Below are positions 35,564 to 47,900 of a DNA stretch of 64,000 nucleotides, in pieces. A program made the position numbers and the translations under genes. Numbering within the stretch: the first letter of the stretch is position 1; every line of letters begins with the position of its first letter. The notes under the pieces are model-generated. The model saw only the letters and a list, made by a program, of their open reading frames with translations, was not told the origin of the DNA and did no database searches. The stretch is from the NCBI GenBank assembly GCA_949357655.1, contig CASHTG010000017.1, positions 1,860,001 through 1,924,000 on the forward strand. Reading direction: 5' to 3'. Origin of the DNA: Parascedosporium putredinis (Eukaryota > Ascomycota > Sordariomycetes > Microascales > Microascaceae).

Positions 35564-38419
35564 GACTGGTCGAGGAGGTTCTTTTCTTCTTTGAAAGAGA
35601 GAAGAACGAAAAAGACCCCGGTAGCGAAGAGCGAAGAGGCTAAGGAGAAGGGGAGGGGCAACGAGTGAATTGAACGAGAGAAACCACGCAGGACACGTGG
35701 GGTGGCGCCGGGAGACGCTCACCGAAGGAGTCGTGATAATCCAAGTTGGGAACTCAAGGATTGACGTAATGCGACACGAGGAAGGTCCAGCGATGAAGGA
35801 GAAAATCGCTAGCAGTTAAGCTGGTAAGAAGGTGGTTTCGAACGGGCCCATTCCTCACACAGCATCGACTTTGGATTAAGCCATATATTTTTGGGCCGGT
35901 TTTTTCTTTCTTTTTAAGATTGACGTGTCGTTCCGGAGCTCTTGACGCGGGAAGGGGGCCCATCAATGGGAGCACGCTATCTCAATCACCCACTTGTGTC
36001 TCTTTGATGAACAAGAAAAAAGCCAAGAGCCAAACGGATCTTAGAATGGAAAGCGTTCTCGGTGGGAATATCTAAAGGAAAACACTGCCACTAGATCTAC
36101 CTCGTGTCAACCCATGGATCCGATCGACTGCCTCGCCATTCTAGACCTAATTTGTCGTCACGGCTAATATGCAGAAATTTCAACGGAGAGCGGGTTCTTT
36201 TTTGCTCTCTTCCTGCCAGTGCCACAAATTCCAGCGAGGGTTTACTCTTGGAGATGTGGGTCTCAGAGACCGTCCGTTTCATCGACCGGGTTAATATCTT
36301 GAGTGATAGACAGAGATTGCTTGCAGCTAGACAAGTGTGGAATGGATGGCTGCGAGGTGAGAACAGGTGGACTTTTCTAGAAAGGGAAGTGGGGTCCCTC
36401 GTTGTGCCTTTGCTGCTTCGGCTGCGGCGTTTTCAATGCGCAACGGTCGACGGACACGTTACGGATTGCAATGATCCGAGGGGATGGGTTAATTACCAAC
36501 GCCGAACGCCAAATCGAGATTACATATAGAGAGAGAGATACCGCCTCTGTCGATGTGTATGTGTCTGGTTTTTCGTGGTGGATGTCCCTTCGAGAATCGG
36601 CATCCGAGTCTCCATCAATGATAACATTGAACGATCAATCCGCCATGCGCATCTTCTGGCGCTATCCGTGGGGTCGATGACGCAGGTACGGTACAAAGCA
36701 GTGGACATGATTGACCAACAAATAATATTGGGTTCTTGAACTGGTGGCGCGCGCGACCCCTGGCAATGCCCCATTTCCCAGGGGGCAAAGGGGCCAGGGT
36801 TCCTCGACTTTTACGCCCAGGCTCAAGCTATTATTATTACCAAGTCGTCCTGGTTGTAAAACGGCCCCTCCCTCATCCTTGCACGATGGAAATATATGAA
36901 AAAAGGAATAAAAGAGCGTGGACTCAAGGGCAGGCAAACAAACACAGCTCTACAAGCCAGGTTCGCCGTTCAGTGAATTGGTCCATGGATCCATCCATTA
37001 CATGTAGTGCAGGTGTTATCCAGCCTCTTCGACGGACTGCTGGGCCAGCGGTTAGAATGAACTCAAGCGCGCTCAACTTTGACTTTGGCTTCACACACTC
37101 CATAAAGCGTGTTGAAAACATCCCCCCAAAACTCTGTTCTAGTTCAGCTTGAATCACATCACGGGGGCTGAGAAGGGATTGTCTTTCTGGGTGAAGAGTA
37201 GGCCTTTTCATATGAAATCTTACTCTGTGTAGGAATTTCTCGGATTGCTCTGGATCGAGTTTCACAAACCCCTTCCGAGGTTGCTCGTCTGTCTTCCAAT
37301 ACATTCGACACGAACCACCTCACTATCCACTAGGATGCGAGATATTGCCATCCACCCATAGCTCACGGTCGACATGTCGTCGACTTCATAGCGTGCATGT
37401 ACATAATAGACGCGCGTCGGCGGCGACAGACTTGGCTGACTGATCAACGATATCTTGTTTCCATCTTTGGAGAGCGCCCGTATGTAACCACCAAAGGTGG
37501 AGTCTTGATGACATCCATCCATTGGAGCCCTAAGGTATCAATCCCTACATGTATCCATCTACTGACTAAAGGATAAGAAGGGCAACGTCTGGTAGATGGT
37601 GAAATTTGCTCATAGAGGAAGGAGGGTACAGCTAGTGTGTTCTTTTCTTCCATCACGTATTTATCTGCCGCCCGCCCAACATACCCCAGCCACTCAAGAC
37701 TAATTGAAAAGCAGCAAGGGAGAAAGAAAAGGGATGAGAACAAAAGCACAAATTCCGCACCTTGACATTTGCTTCAACTCTTTCCTTAACCCCGGCAGGG
37801 TCTACTCAGCCTTATCAAGGGATACAGGATGGGATGGAGGGAAAGGCAGACTGAATGTACATGCAGATCAGGGCGAGGTGAGAAAAAGACAGACAACGCA
37901 ATGGATTGAGTGCTTTAGGGTAGTTTTAATCGATGAAAAGGGTACATTGGGCCGCTAGATGGAGCCTGGATCGACGAGTGCTAACTACTAGTAATATGAC
38001 GGGATAGAGCTTTGCCAGTAAATTGGCCTTGGTAACAAACCAGTTTGGGTTAATGGCCCAAAGACCCCGTAAAGCCAGCGAGCCCGCTCCGGCACCGTTT
38101 CATCTTGGCGACTGTCGCTCGAATACTTTCTTGTCTGCTGCTGGGTGAAGACGTCAATCCTTGGTACCAATCTTCGTGTAATTGCAAAAGCCTCAATTAT
38201 TCTATGCACACCTGGAATCTTTCGCTATCGATCTCTTATTGATTAATCCCAGTGTCCCATCCCCCGCCGCATCTTAAGTTAGAAGAAGAAGAAGAAGAAA
38301 AAGGGAGATCAAGCATATACTTTTCTTTGTCCGGCTCACACCGAGTGTACTGCCCTCGGCCGCCCTCTAGCTTGCGAGCGAGGTACGCGCCAAGTCACTA
38401 CGTGGCGGCTGGATTCGCC
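35564..38419. promoter_or_regulatory. divergent intergenic region between transporter and UDP-galactopyranose mutase
   Basis: 2.86 kb between two start codons on opposite strands; both promoters must lie here. Small minus-strand frames at 36924-37304 and 37262-37522 (126 and 86 codons) overlap end to end in different frames and look slightly protein-like (YYVHARYEVDDM, VKLDPEQSEKFL) but match no family I know; a broken lineage-specific gene cannot be excluded. A GAA repeat at 38281-38302 lies just before the mutase start. Confidence 0.45.
38281..38302 (+). repeat. GAA trinucleotide repeat
   Basis: Six to seven AGA/GAA units ending in a short A run, about 120 bases before the mutase start codon, i.e. 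in its leader or promoter. Confidence 0.85.
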
Positions 38420-40516
38420 ATGTCTGAACTGTAGGTGGTGATCACTTTGGCCTGTCCCTCTCTTGGACACGCACGCACGTCTCGTGGAAGGGGAAGGAAG
38501 TTAATCTAGAGGGCTAGTGATATCGACGTGCTTGTCATCGGCGCCGGTCCTACAGGCCTGGGCGCCGCCAAACGCCTCAATCAGCTTGTAGGTCATTCTC
38601 CGTTGTCAGTGATTGACGACTCTTCCCTTCCCCCGCTTCATGAATTTCACGGCAATCGTAGCGTATGCTGATTAGCCCATAACAGAATGGCCAGTCCTGG
38701 TTGATTGTCGATTCAAACGAGAAGGCGGGAGGGTTGGCATCCACGGACACAACCCCAGAAGGCTTTGTAAGTGAACATTCCGCCCTGTGCCCCAGAAGTT
38801 CCCCTCATGAATCCGCGTTGACCCGAGACATAAGTTGTACGACGTTGGAGGGCACGTCATATTCTCTCACTACAAGTACTTTGACGACTGTCTTGATGAG
38901 GCCCTGCCTAAGGAGGAGGACTGGTATCATCACCAGCGCATCTCCTATGTGAGATACAAGGGCCTCTGGGTCCCGTACCCCTTCCAAAACAACATATCGA
39001 TGCTTCCAAAGGAGGACCAAGTTCACTGCGTCGACACCCTCATTGACGCCGCCATGGAGTGTCGAACCGCCACTACGAAGCCCTCCAACTTCGACGAGTG
39101 GATCCTGCGTATGACAGGCAAGGGCATCGCTGACATCTTCATGCGCCCCTACAACTGGAAGGTCTGGGCAGTTCCCACGACAAAAGTACGTATGCCTTCT
39201 TCTGCCAAACGCGAGAAAGACGGGGAGCTAAGCCACCGCTCAAACACACCCCTTCCCCTAGTCGGGGTATTATCTATTCTGACTATATTGCCGCTAGATG
39301 CAATGCGAGTGGCTTGGCGAGCGCGTCGCGGCCCCTGACGTCAAGTCCGTCGTTAGGAATGTGCTGCTGGGAAAGGTCGCGGGCGGCTGGGGGCCGAACG
39401 CAACCTTTCGCTTTCCCGCCCGGGACGGAACGGGCGGTATCTGGAGTGCCGTCGCCGCTACGCTTCCAGACGAAAAGAAGCGATTCGGGGAGCGAGGCAC
39501 GGTGACTCGCATCGACGCTTCGGCCAAGCTGGCCACACTGCAGGACGGCACAACCATCCGGTATAAGAAGCTAGTGTCGACCATGGCCCTCGACGCGCTG
39601 GTCAAGATGATGGGAGACTCCGAGCTGGTCTCCCTGTCGAGCCAGCTGTACTACTCGTCTACTCACGTCGTCGGCGTGGGAATACGGGGCGCCCGCCCGG
39701 AGAAGATTGGTGACAAGTGCTGGGTGAGTTGGCCGGCAGCGAAGCTAGATACCCCCTGTCAGATTCCGGTCTGACAGCTAGCCAAGAACCGGGAGAGGTG
39801 GATTCGTGCTGACGTCTTGCGTGCTAGCTGTACTTTCCAGAGGAAAACTGTCCGTTCTACCGCGCAACCATCTTTTCCAACTACTCGCCGTACAACCAAC
39901 CCGCCGCCGACACCCAGCTCCCCACCATGTTTCTGGCCAACGGCCAGAGTCCAGAATCTCAGGAACCGAAGCCGGGCCCGTACTGGTCCATCATGCTCGA
40001 GGTATCGGAATCTTCCATGAAGCCCGTAGACCACGCGTCGCTTATCCAAGAGTCAATCCGGGGCCTCATCAACACGGACATGATCAGCCCAGAGGATGAA
40101 CTCGTTTCCGTGTACCATCGGCGCTTCGACCATGGCTATCCGACGCCGACTCTCGAGCGGGACGCCGCGCTGGATCAACTGCTTCCCAAGCTGCGGTCTA
40201 TGGATATCTACTCGCGGGGCAGGTTCGGTAGCTGGAAGTACGAGGTGAGCTTCTTCTTTCATGACCTTTTTCGGACATGTACCCAGCGTCAATCATAGTT
40301 GAGCGAGCGGGTGTCTTTCCCCTCTCTTCGTCTTCTTCACATCCCCACTAATGCCTGTGGCGCCGTGTGCGCCATCTCTAGGTCGGAAACCAGGATCACT
40401 CCTTCATGCTCGGGGTGGAAGCAGTGGATAACATCGTAAACGGGGGCATCGAGCTAACGCTCCATTACCACAACGTCGTGAACAACCGTCGAAATGACGA
40501 GCGGCGCTTGGGCTAG
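38420..40516 (+). CDS. ugmA: UDP-galactopyranose mutase
   Basis: Interconverts UDP-galactopyranose and UDP-galactofuranose, the donor for galactofuranose in fungal cell-wall galactomannan and glycans; cytosolic flavoenzyme. Seven exons: 38420-38430, 38518-38587, 38686-38766, 38835-39185, 39298-39723, 39828-40244, 40382-40516, total 496 residues. The first exon encodes only MSEL. The FAD-binding fold begins DIDVLVIGAGPTGLGAAKRL (GxGxxG), then AGGLASTDTTPEGF and LYDVGGHVIFSHYKYFDD, a hallmark of this enzyme. RPYNWKVWAVPTTKMQCEWL, YYSSTHVVGVGIRG and CPFYRATIFSNYSPYNQP follow. It ends GNQDHSFMLGVEAVDNI and GIELTLHYHNVVNNRR. Every splice joint is in phase and there is no frame break. Divergent to the TPT transporter. 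Confidence 0.96.
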
Positions 40517-43500
40517 GGAATTTTTCTTTTTGGCGCGCGGGGGCATGAAATGTCATGCTATATTGGAAGACTGCGTGAGCTCTTCTATGGACGAAGGGTG
40601 CGAAACGGCAGCGCCCCGGTGAGGTAGGCAAGGCTTGGTCCTTCTTGTTGTATTCCTGTGGAGTATGGATCGAGCCGGCGAGGAGCTTGAAAGTGGTGTA
40701 GCACCGGAACAAGAGGGAATGGTCTACATATATCTCCATGGATCCATCTATATCTAGAACTAAATATGTCCATCTATAGGTGCATGTTGGGGGCTGGAAT
40801 TGCAAACCTCTCAATCAAGAACAATCTTGCGGCACTCTTCCCTCATAAATTTGGCTCCTTTCTACCCTCTCGTCTGTTTCACTCCCTTGGTTTTATTGTA
40901 GTGCGCAAGGAAGTATTGGAGGTCCTACGAGCCTAATAGTATACGCCTCGTGAGGAGCCTGGGCTCGATGGGCCTGATGCATCTCCGAGTTGTATCTCAC
41001 AAATTCCCACAAAGCACATCCCCCATAAATGCAATGGGGGCGGGGAGAATGTACATACTCCCACATTTGGTACCTACCGGGCAACAGATCAGACGCACAA
41101 TGGCGAAGCGGGAGCCAAGCTTTGCGAATAAGCTTATTGTGGTACAAATGTGAGACTCACCTTCCTCATCCTTTTTCCTCACTTTTTTGTTTTCTTAGTT
41201 GTTAGTTCATATTTATTTTTTATTTTTATGACTCTTGACAATTCCCAGGTGCCCTTCCACTGCTCTAAATACGTGTTGGCGATGACTACCTCGGTACCGT
41301 GTCTTCAGCTCTCATGACAACGCCTGAAAAAAAAAAAAGATTTCGGGTTCTGAGATGGGATGACATCATCCGTTTCACCTCAACTATGCTGTGAAATGTG
41401 GACATGGGATACACACAGCGGCGGGTAGAATGGTGCGTGGTGCGTGTGTGCGTGCGTGAGTGTGCGTGGGTGGACGTAGGTGCACATGCTTTTGCGTGGG
41501 GCCGGGAGGAAGCTGACGATCGGGGGCAGGCGAGATTGCCCCGGACACACGGACGGGGATCTGAAAAAGCAAACACTGACCCCACTGCCGAGTAGTTGTG
41601 GCGGTGTTTCGTCCCGAGCTAACCACCGAAACGCATTCGAGCAAGCCCATCCTAATGAACCAGGGAGGAGGAACTCCAAGTAGACGCCCAAAAAAAAAAG
41701 AAAAAGAAAAAGGAAAAATGAAGGAGGGAAAATGAAGAGGAAGAAAAAAAAAGAAAAGGACCAGGCAAAAATCTCAACACGAAAGGGGGTGTGAGGGAAA
41801 TGAGAATGCACATCAGCCTACAAAACAGATATCGCGACGGCAATGGTCTAATATTCATGAGGAGAAACAGAAACGGATTGACAAGGGACACTGCGAAGCG
41901 GGCGGCGAATGGGTGGTCAGGCGTAGTTGTGTGGCCAAGTCCTCATGACCACACTGATCCTCGAACCGCTGTTTTGCCGCCTCGCTTTGGAGGGTGGTGT
42001 GCGTGAATGGGCAAGATCTATTATGGATGAGTTCCTTTTTGCCTTCTTCTATCACCTACTCTCGTTTTCGGACCTTTCGGGATTGCCACCATGGCCTAGA
42101 AACACCTATCTGGGTAGGTGCATTGTTTTCGAAAGAGAGAGAGAGCGAGAGACCAATATCTCGAATGAGAAATGGCGAGTGTGTGGGGGAAGTCGAAAAC
42201 AACCCCTACCGAAGAAAAATCAAACACAAGACAAGCGCAGGGACAAGAGAAGGGAAGAATGCAAGCTTTGGGGGAGAGTGTTGTCGAGGCGCCTTGTAGG
42301 CCTAGCGCAGGGCGAACATTCTGCTTCATCCCGGCCGCGCGCTTTTACGGATGGGCAACGGCAGACGGAGGGATGCCAGCATCCACTGAAATCACAGACT
42401 GCCGGGGCTTAATTTGGCCTTGATGTTACTATTACTCGGTACAGACCGCCCCGGAAAGACCTTTGGCAGGGCCCCCTTGTACCTCCTCACCCCAAGCCTT
42501 GAATCCATGTAGTCCATGAGATGTTTGCTTGCTCCTGAGTCGTTGGTGGAAACGCTCGAAACTAATTCAACCCCTCTCCATACTAAGGTACTTTGGTCCA
42601 GATATATCCATTCCATAATACGAGCAACACATGAAGGTGGACTTTCATGCGTGGCTTGCCTAATGTGATGAAGATGAGGAGCCTCTTTAGGCATGAAAGG
42701 AATTCGGCCTGCGTTGGTGGCTCCTTAGGTTGGCTGCACCAGAGGCGGAAGGCGCATCGATTGGTAGCGGTCAATGTCGAGTGGTGGATGGACCAGCGGC
42801 ATCGGCAAGAGTCCTGGCACCGTCTTCAAACGATGGAAGGATTTGTCTAGCCACTTCTCCACAGGTCATGTCTTGGCTTCTGTACGAGAGCCGTTAGGTT
42901 GGCTGTGGTTGGCGTGGATATGGACGTGGTCGTGGATGTGGATGTGGATGTGGTGGCGCTTCAAACCACCCGCTGCGTCCAGTGAGATTTTTCTTTTCGT
43001 GATTGAATTTCGTTCGATTGGTGACTAGAACGCCGGATCGCGTAGATTTGATCTTCTCAAAACCAAGGCGTGGAGCCTGCTCCTGGGATTGTCGTGGGCT
43101 GGGCTGGCCCATCGAATCGAGTTCTATCCGTCAAGCGTAGGTCTGGACGGATGCCTCTACCAAGTATTATAATTGATCCATGAATCTTGATACCCTTGGT
43201 CTGGCACGAATGCACCGCCAAGCCACTGATGGAGCAGACCGACCCAGCCCGACGACCACCGAGGGGAGAAGTTGGTTTTGAGCTGGGCTGCCGAGTCATG
43301 TCTGAAATGACAGGTTCGACAGTGCCGAGGCCAGAGTCTTTTCGCTCTGGTCAGATGAGAATGGCGCAAGTGCAAACGAACTAAACTTAAAAGAACATGA
43401 TAGGAGAAGCCAAAAGAGGGGAGCCAGGGCTTCCTTTTCCGCATCCCATCAGTGGACGAGAGTGAAGATCCGTGGAGTGGACTGGATCTACATAGTCAAC

Positions 43501-44971
43501 GAGCCTTTGACGCTTCAATGGTTGGAGCAGGGCCCCACCCGAATCTGGTGCCCTATTTTTCAAACCTTGTTTCCTGCCCCGCCATTTTCCATCGTCTCTC
43601 TTGTTTTTGGGGGCTTTTTGCTCGTAATAATTTCGGATAAAAAGCATGAAGCCCTCTTGACATTCTGTGCATGGAGGCGAAGGGAAGTGCTTGCTCCCAG
43701 GAACGACTCTTGCTTCCATTAAGGTGGATAGATCCATTGAGTTGCTTGACGAAACAGCAGCGAAGTCAACAATCCCGGGCTACAATTGATTCATCGACCC
43801 ATTGCACTAGGCTCCAACTGAGATCAATTGATGCCAAGTCACAGTGTATTCTTTCCATGTCAGCTGGCGTTGAACATCAATTCAGAGATCCAATCAATCT
43901 AGGATCAAGGGACCCATTACCTGCACTATTATTAGAGGGGTGGTTTTGGAAAGTATACCTAGTTCCATCGGACTCGGGCAACGACCACCCGATCTCCACG
44001 AGGGAGCTAAACCTGTGCGTGATAGTGCACCTCAAATTGACTTGAAGGAATTGATCTATCAAGCCCTGTGAGGGGTTGCAGCGTTAGTAAATGTTTTCCA
44101 CGATGGATCAATCGTGGGCCTGGCCTTAACTACTTCGTAGCATTCCTATCGCTTGTCCATCCCCCAAAGCCTGCAGGCCTGTTCATGACGCGGCAGCAGA
44201 GACAGTGCGACATTTTTGGGGAGAAAAAAATCATTGCATCAGCCACAAATGGTCCAGATCTCCCTGGTCCTCCGAGCTCTGACCGTGGCGCGTTCCGCCT
44301 TCCGTTGAGGTGAATGCATGTTACCAGGAGTTCCCCTGCACCTGCACACACACCAAGTTGCTTCTCTGCTCTGCTTCCTCATCACATTGCGCGCGCCCAT
44401 CCACCTATCCGCTATTACCTGGCCGGCCCGTAATACGCCCCAATCTCTTCGAACGCTCTCTACCTTTTGTTAGCCACATCCCCATCCCCCCAAATCCCAT
44501 CCCTGACTCCCGATCGAGGACTAGTCAAAGTCACCCAAGATTCCTTGGTCACTCTGCCGAGCCAGAGTGTAAGGTGTGGGTGTGGACCCACGAAGCTTGC
44601 ATTCGCTTTGGTCGCCGCACCTTTTTCTCTCCGCCTTGCCCCCTGCCTTTCGCCTCCGAAAGCACTCCAGCGCTCCGCAACAGCAAGCATCCACTATCAG
44701 AGCCTCCACCAAAAGGGCAAGCTTCTTGCACCTGATTCCTCGACGGCCGCTCTCCCACCATCTCTAATTCCTTTGCTCGACCCGTTTTCCCCTCTGCTGT
44801 CCGACTCGATTTCGCCCATCTCGTCGAACGAAATATGCCCGCAACCATCGTCGCCTCTCGCTTCTCACTTCGATGACGGGTCGATAGGGCCTATGATTCT
44901 CGTCAGCCACAGCTCCAAGGCTGCTCGGTCCACATCGCGCGCGTGTGCTTCCATATGACACCGCCTAGATC
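40517..44971. other. 4.5 kb intergenic region upstream of histidine kinase
   Basis: No gene supported. Contains A-rich purine tracts (about 41325-41340 and 41690-41760), a GT-rich stretch at about 41430-41475, a GTGGAT hexamer repeat (42914-42955), and from about 44330 to 44970 a C/T-rich leader-like stretch that leads into the kinase start codon. Frames such as 41380-41811 (-) and 44310-44735 (+) are translations of those biased tracts. Confidence 0.5.
42914..42955 (+). repeat. GTGGAT hexanucleotide repeat
   Basis: Seven consecutive hexamers of the type GTGGAT, with three exact copies at 42932-42949 and degenerate copies around them. A length-variable microsatellite in gene-free DNA; it would encode alternating Pro-His or Trp-Met residues but no gene uses it. 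Confidence 0.8.
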
Positions 44972-47900
44972 ATGGACAGCGCAACAATCGTGTCCGACGA
45001 CCTGTTGGACCCTCCCGTGCGGCTCTTTGAGCGCCTGCGCCAGATCGCCGGCTACACCTGGGACGACTCCAAGCCCCCGTACATACTAGCTTCGATGCCT
45101 GGTAAGTTGTGTCGCCGAGAGACAGTTTCTATCTACCATCCCCGCCCTCTCCCTTCTTTTCTTCGCGTCCCTCGCGTTCGCTGCTTCTCTTCTTGTTCTG
45201 TAGCTCTGTGCTTCTTGGCCCTGCCTTTCCGTTTGCAGGAAACTCCGTCCCCTCGCTTCCTTTTGATGCCCTGCTCGAATCCCACTGGCCGGCATATCTG
45301 TCTGGTTGGGTGATTAATCGACTGACTTCTGTGTCCTTGGCAGGCTCGTCTGTGGAACCCGCTTCGTCTCCCCGTACACCTCGAGCCCCCTCATCATGCT
45401 TCCAGCCCAGGTTCAGCCTCCCGCTTCCCCTCCGGCCGACCCTCGCCTTCCGACATCTACATATCACCCAACTTCCACCTCGAGGTGCAACCGGATTCCG
45501 CCACCACCACCCCCTGCCCTCGCCCCTCATGTGCCTGAGATCTCGTACATCGAAGAGCCCGTCATCGCCCGTATATCCTACCAAGTACTGAGAGAGGAGC
45601 GAGCTTTCCACATCACAAAAGCTTGGTGTCCTCGGCGGACCCCGAAGGCGAGCACATAATCAAACCTCTCGATCTCCTCCGCTTAGCCCATCAGCAAGGG
45701 GACCGCGGCGCCATCGTCCTCGCTATCTATAGTCACCCTGGGAACAATGCTCTCCCCAGGCTCATCGATTTAGGTCCTGCCTTCTATACCTCTCGCAAGC
45801 AAGGCGATAGCTTTCACGCCTCCATCAAAAACGATTTCCGCCTCGACCCCCATCAATCTCCGAGACTTCCTCGACTTTGCCATCGGTGCTGCTCAGTGCC
45901 TCGAGATCTTGCATCATGGCCTAGGCATGATTCACGGCGAGATTCGAGGTGACGCGTTCCATTATAACATAGAAACCAATAAAGTTAGGCTCGTCTCCTT
46001 CGGTTCTGGCGTCCGCTCGTTCGAACACGGGTTGACCAGCACCGGCTGGTTGGCCTTATCCCGAGAGCTCGGTGCTAAGAATAAGCTGCTTTACATCAGC
46101 CCGGAGCAGACCGGCCGCATGCCCGCCGAACCCGACATTCGGACGGACATCTACTCCCTCGGCGTACTCTTTTGGACCCTCTTGACGCAGCAGCCGGTAT
46201 TTGAAGGCGAGACTCCTCTTGACATCGTCCAGGGCGTCCTAAGGCGTCGTATCCCTGCTGTATCTATCACTCGAAAGGACGTACCCGACGTGATCAGCAA
46301 GATCATACAAAAGTGCACGGCAAAGAGCGTAGGGGAACGATATCATTCCGCGAGCGGTCTTCGGCATGATCTCACCAAGATACAGGAGTTCCTAGGTGAA
46401 TGTAATTGGGCTGCTTTGAAGGAGCTGGACATTGGGACGAAAGATGTCTCTTCTTTCTTTATGCTTCCCACTACCATGATTGGGCGAGATACCGAGCGGA
46501 CGCGCCTCGTCAAGGTCATCGAACGACTCGCGATGAGCCACTCCACCAGCCAAAAGACGGGAGGCGGCGCCAACCGCTTTTCGGACGCATCCAGCTTTTC
46601 CAATGAGTTCCTGGACGGTGCTGACGGCTCTAGTGAAGGCGCTAGTTCCGCCGATGGGAATCAGAGGATGAGCGGGTCGTACGCCGCCACCGTCTGCTCG
46701 GACCCGCGGCAATCCAAGAGCAGCTTTTACCCTTCGCATCTCGCGGAAACCCAGACCATCCACAGTATCAGCAGCGATACACTGCCGTCCCCGGCCTCCG
46801 GCCCAATGGCGAGGGCACCGAAGCCTTGGGAACGCCACCACTCAGTGTCCTTCGAAACGAGAAGCCTTATGGAAAGCGCCATGACGGACCGTGATCTCAA
46901 CCGCCAGAGCGCGGTTGAATCTTCATCCTCCTCAAGCTTCTCTCGAAAATTAGGGTCGGTCAAGTTCAGGCAGCGCGGCCATACTGAAATCATCACGATC
47001 GAGGGCGCTGCTGGGCAGGGAAGTCTTTCTTGGTCCAGTCCGTCTTAGCAGATGCTCGCAAGCAGGGTTACTGTCTTACGGCAAAGTTCGAGGCGGCAAG
47101 GCCCACTCCGTACGGCCCACTCCTCAAGTTGCTTTCCTCACTCTTCAAGCAAGTTTGGGGAGAGAGGGACACGGGGACCCCGTTTCATTCCGACCTTAAG
47201 CATTACGTGCGCCCGGCTTGGCCCATGCTCCATCCGCTTTTAGGCCTGCCTGAGTTCCTTCTTGGGCGAGACGAGGACGACAAGGATGAAGAAGATGGAG
47301 ATGAAACAGAGGATGGAAATGGAGATGGGATCCCGATCTCGGCCAGTCCAGCCCCCGTCGCCGCCGTTTCGTCCGCGATAACGCAACGATCTGCCTCCAC
47401 ATCTTCTAGGCCCAGGATAAAGAGACGAGGCTCGTCTCCAGGAGCTTCTTCGAGGATGACCCGTGTCTCGGTTGCCAGCTGTCAGAGCTCGCAGGACTTT
47501 TGCGCGCCGGCGCTGCCGCCAAGTCGTCGAGGCTTCTAAACACATTTCTTGACGTGCTGCGCATGTTTACCGCGAACAAGTTTGTCTGCTTCTGCCTCGA
47601 CGACCTTCACTATGCCGACGACGAGTCGCTCGAGCTCATCTCCCAGATCATCGCGGTCCGAATGCGCATGATGATCATTCTAACTTATCGTCCGGACGAG
47701 ATATCTCCAGAGAGGATGCATCGGATCCTTCATCCTCTTGACCTGGAACGTAAGTAGCAACTTGCCTCCTCCTCTCCCCGCCCCATCCGGCGCCTGAGTG
47801 GGAATCTGGATTTTGCTAACACAACTCATAGAACTGCCGCGTCTGGGCGGACCCATCATTACCAGGATCGTCCTCGAACCACTATGTGAGGCCGATATTG

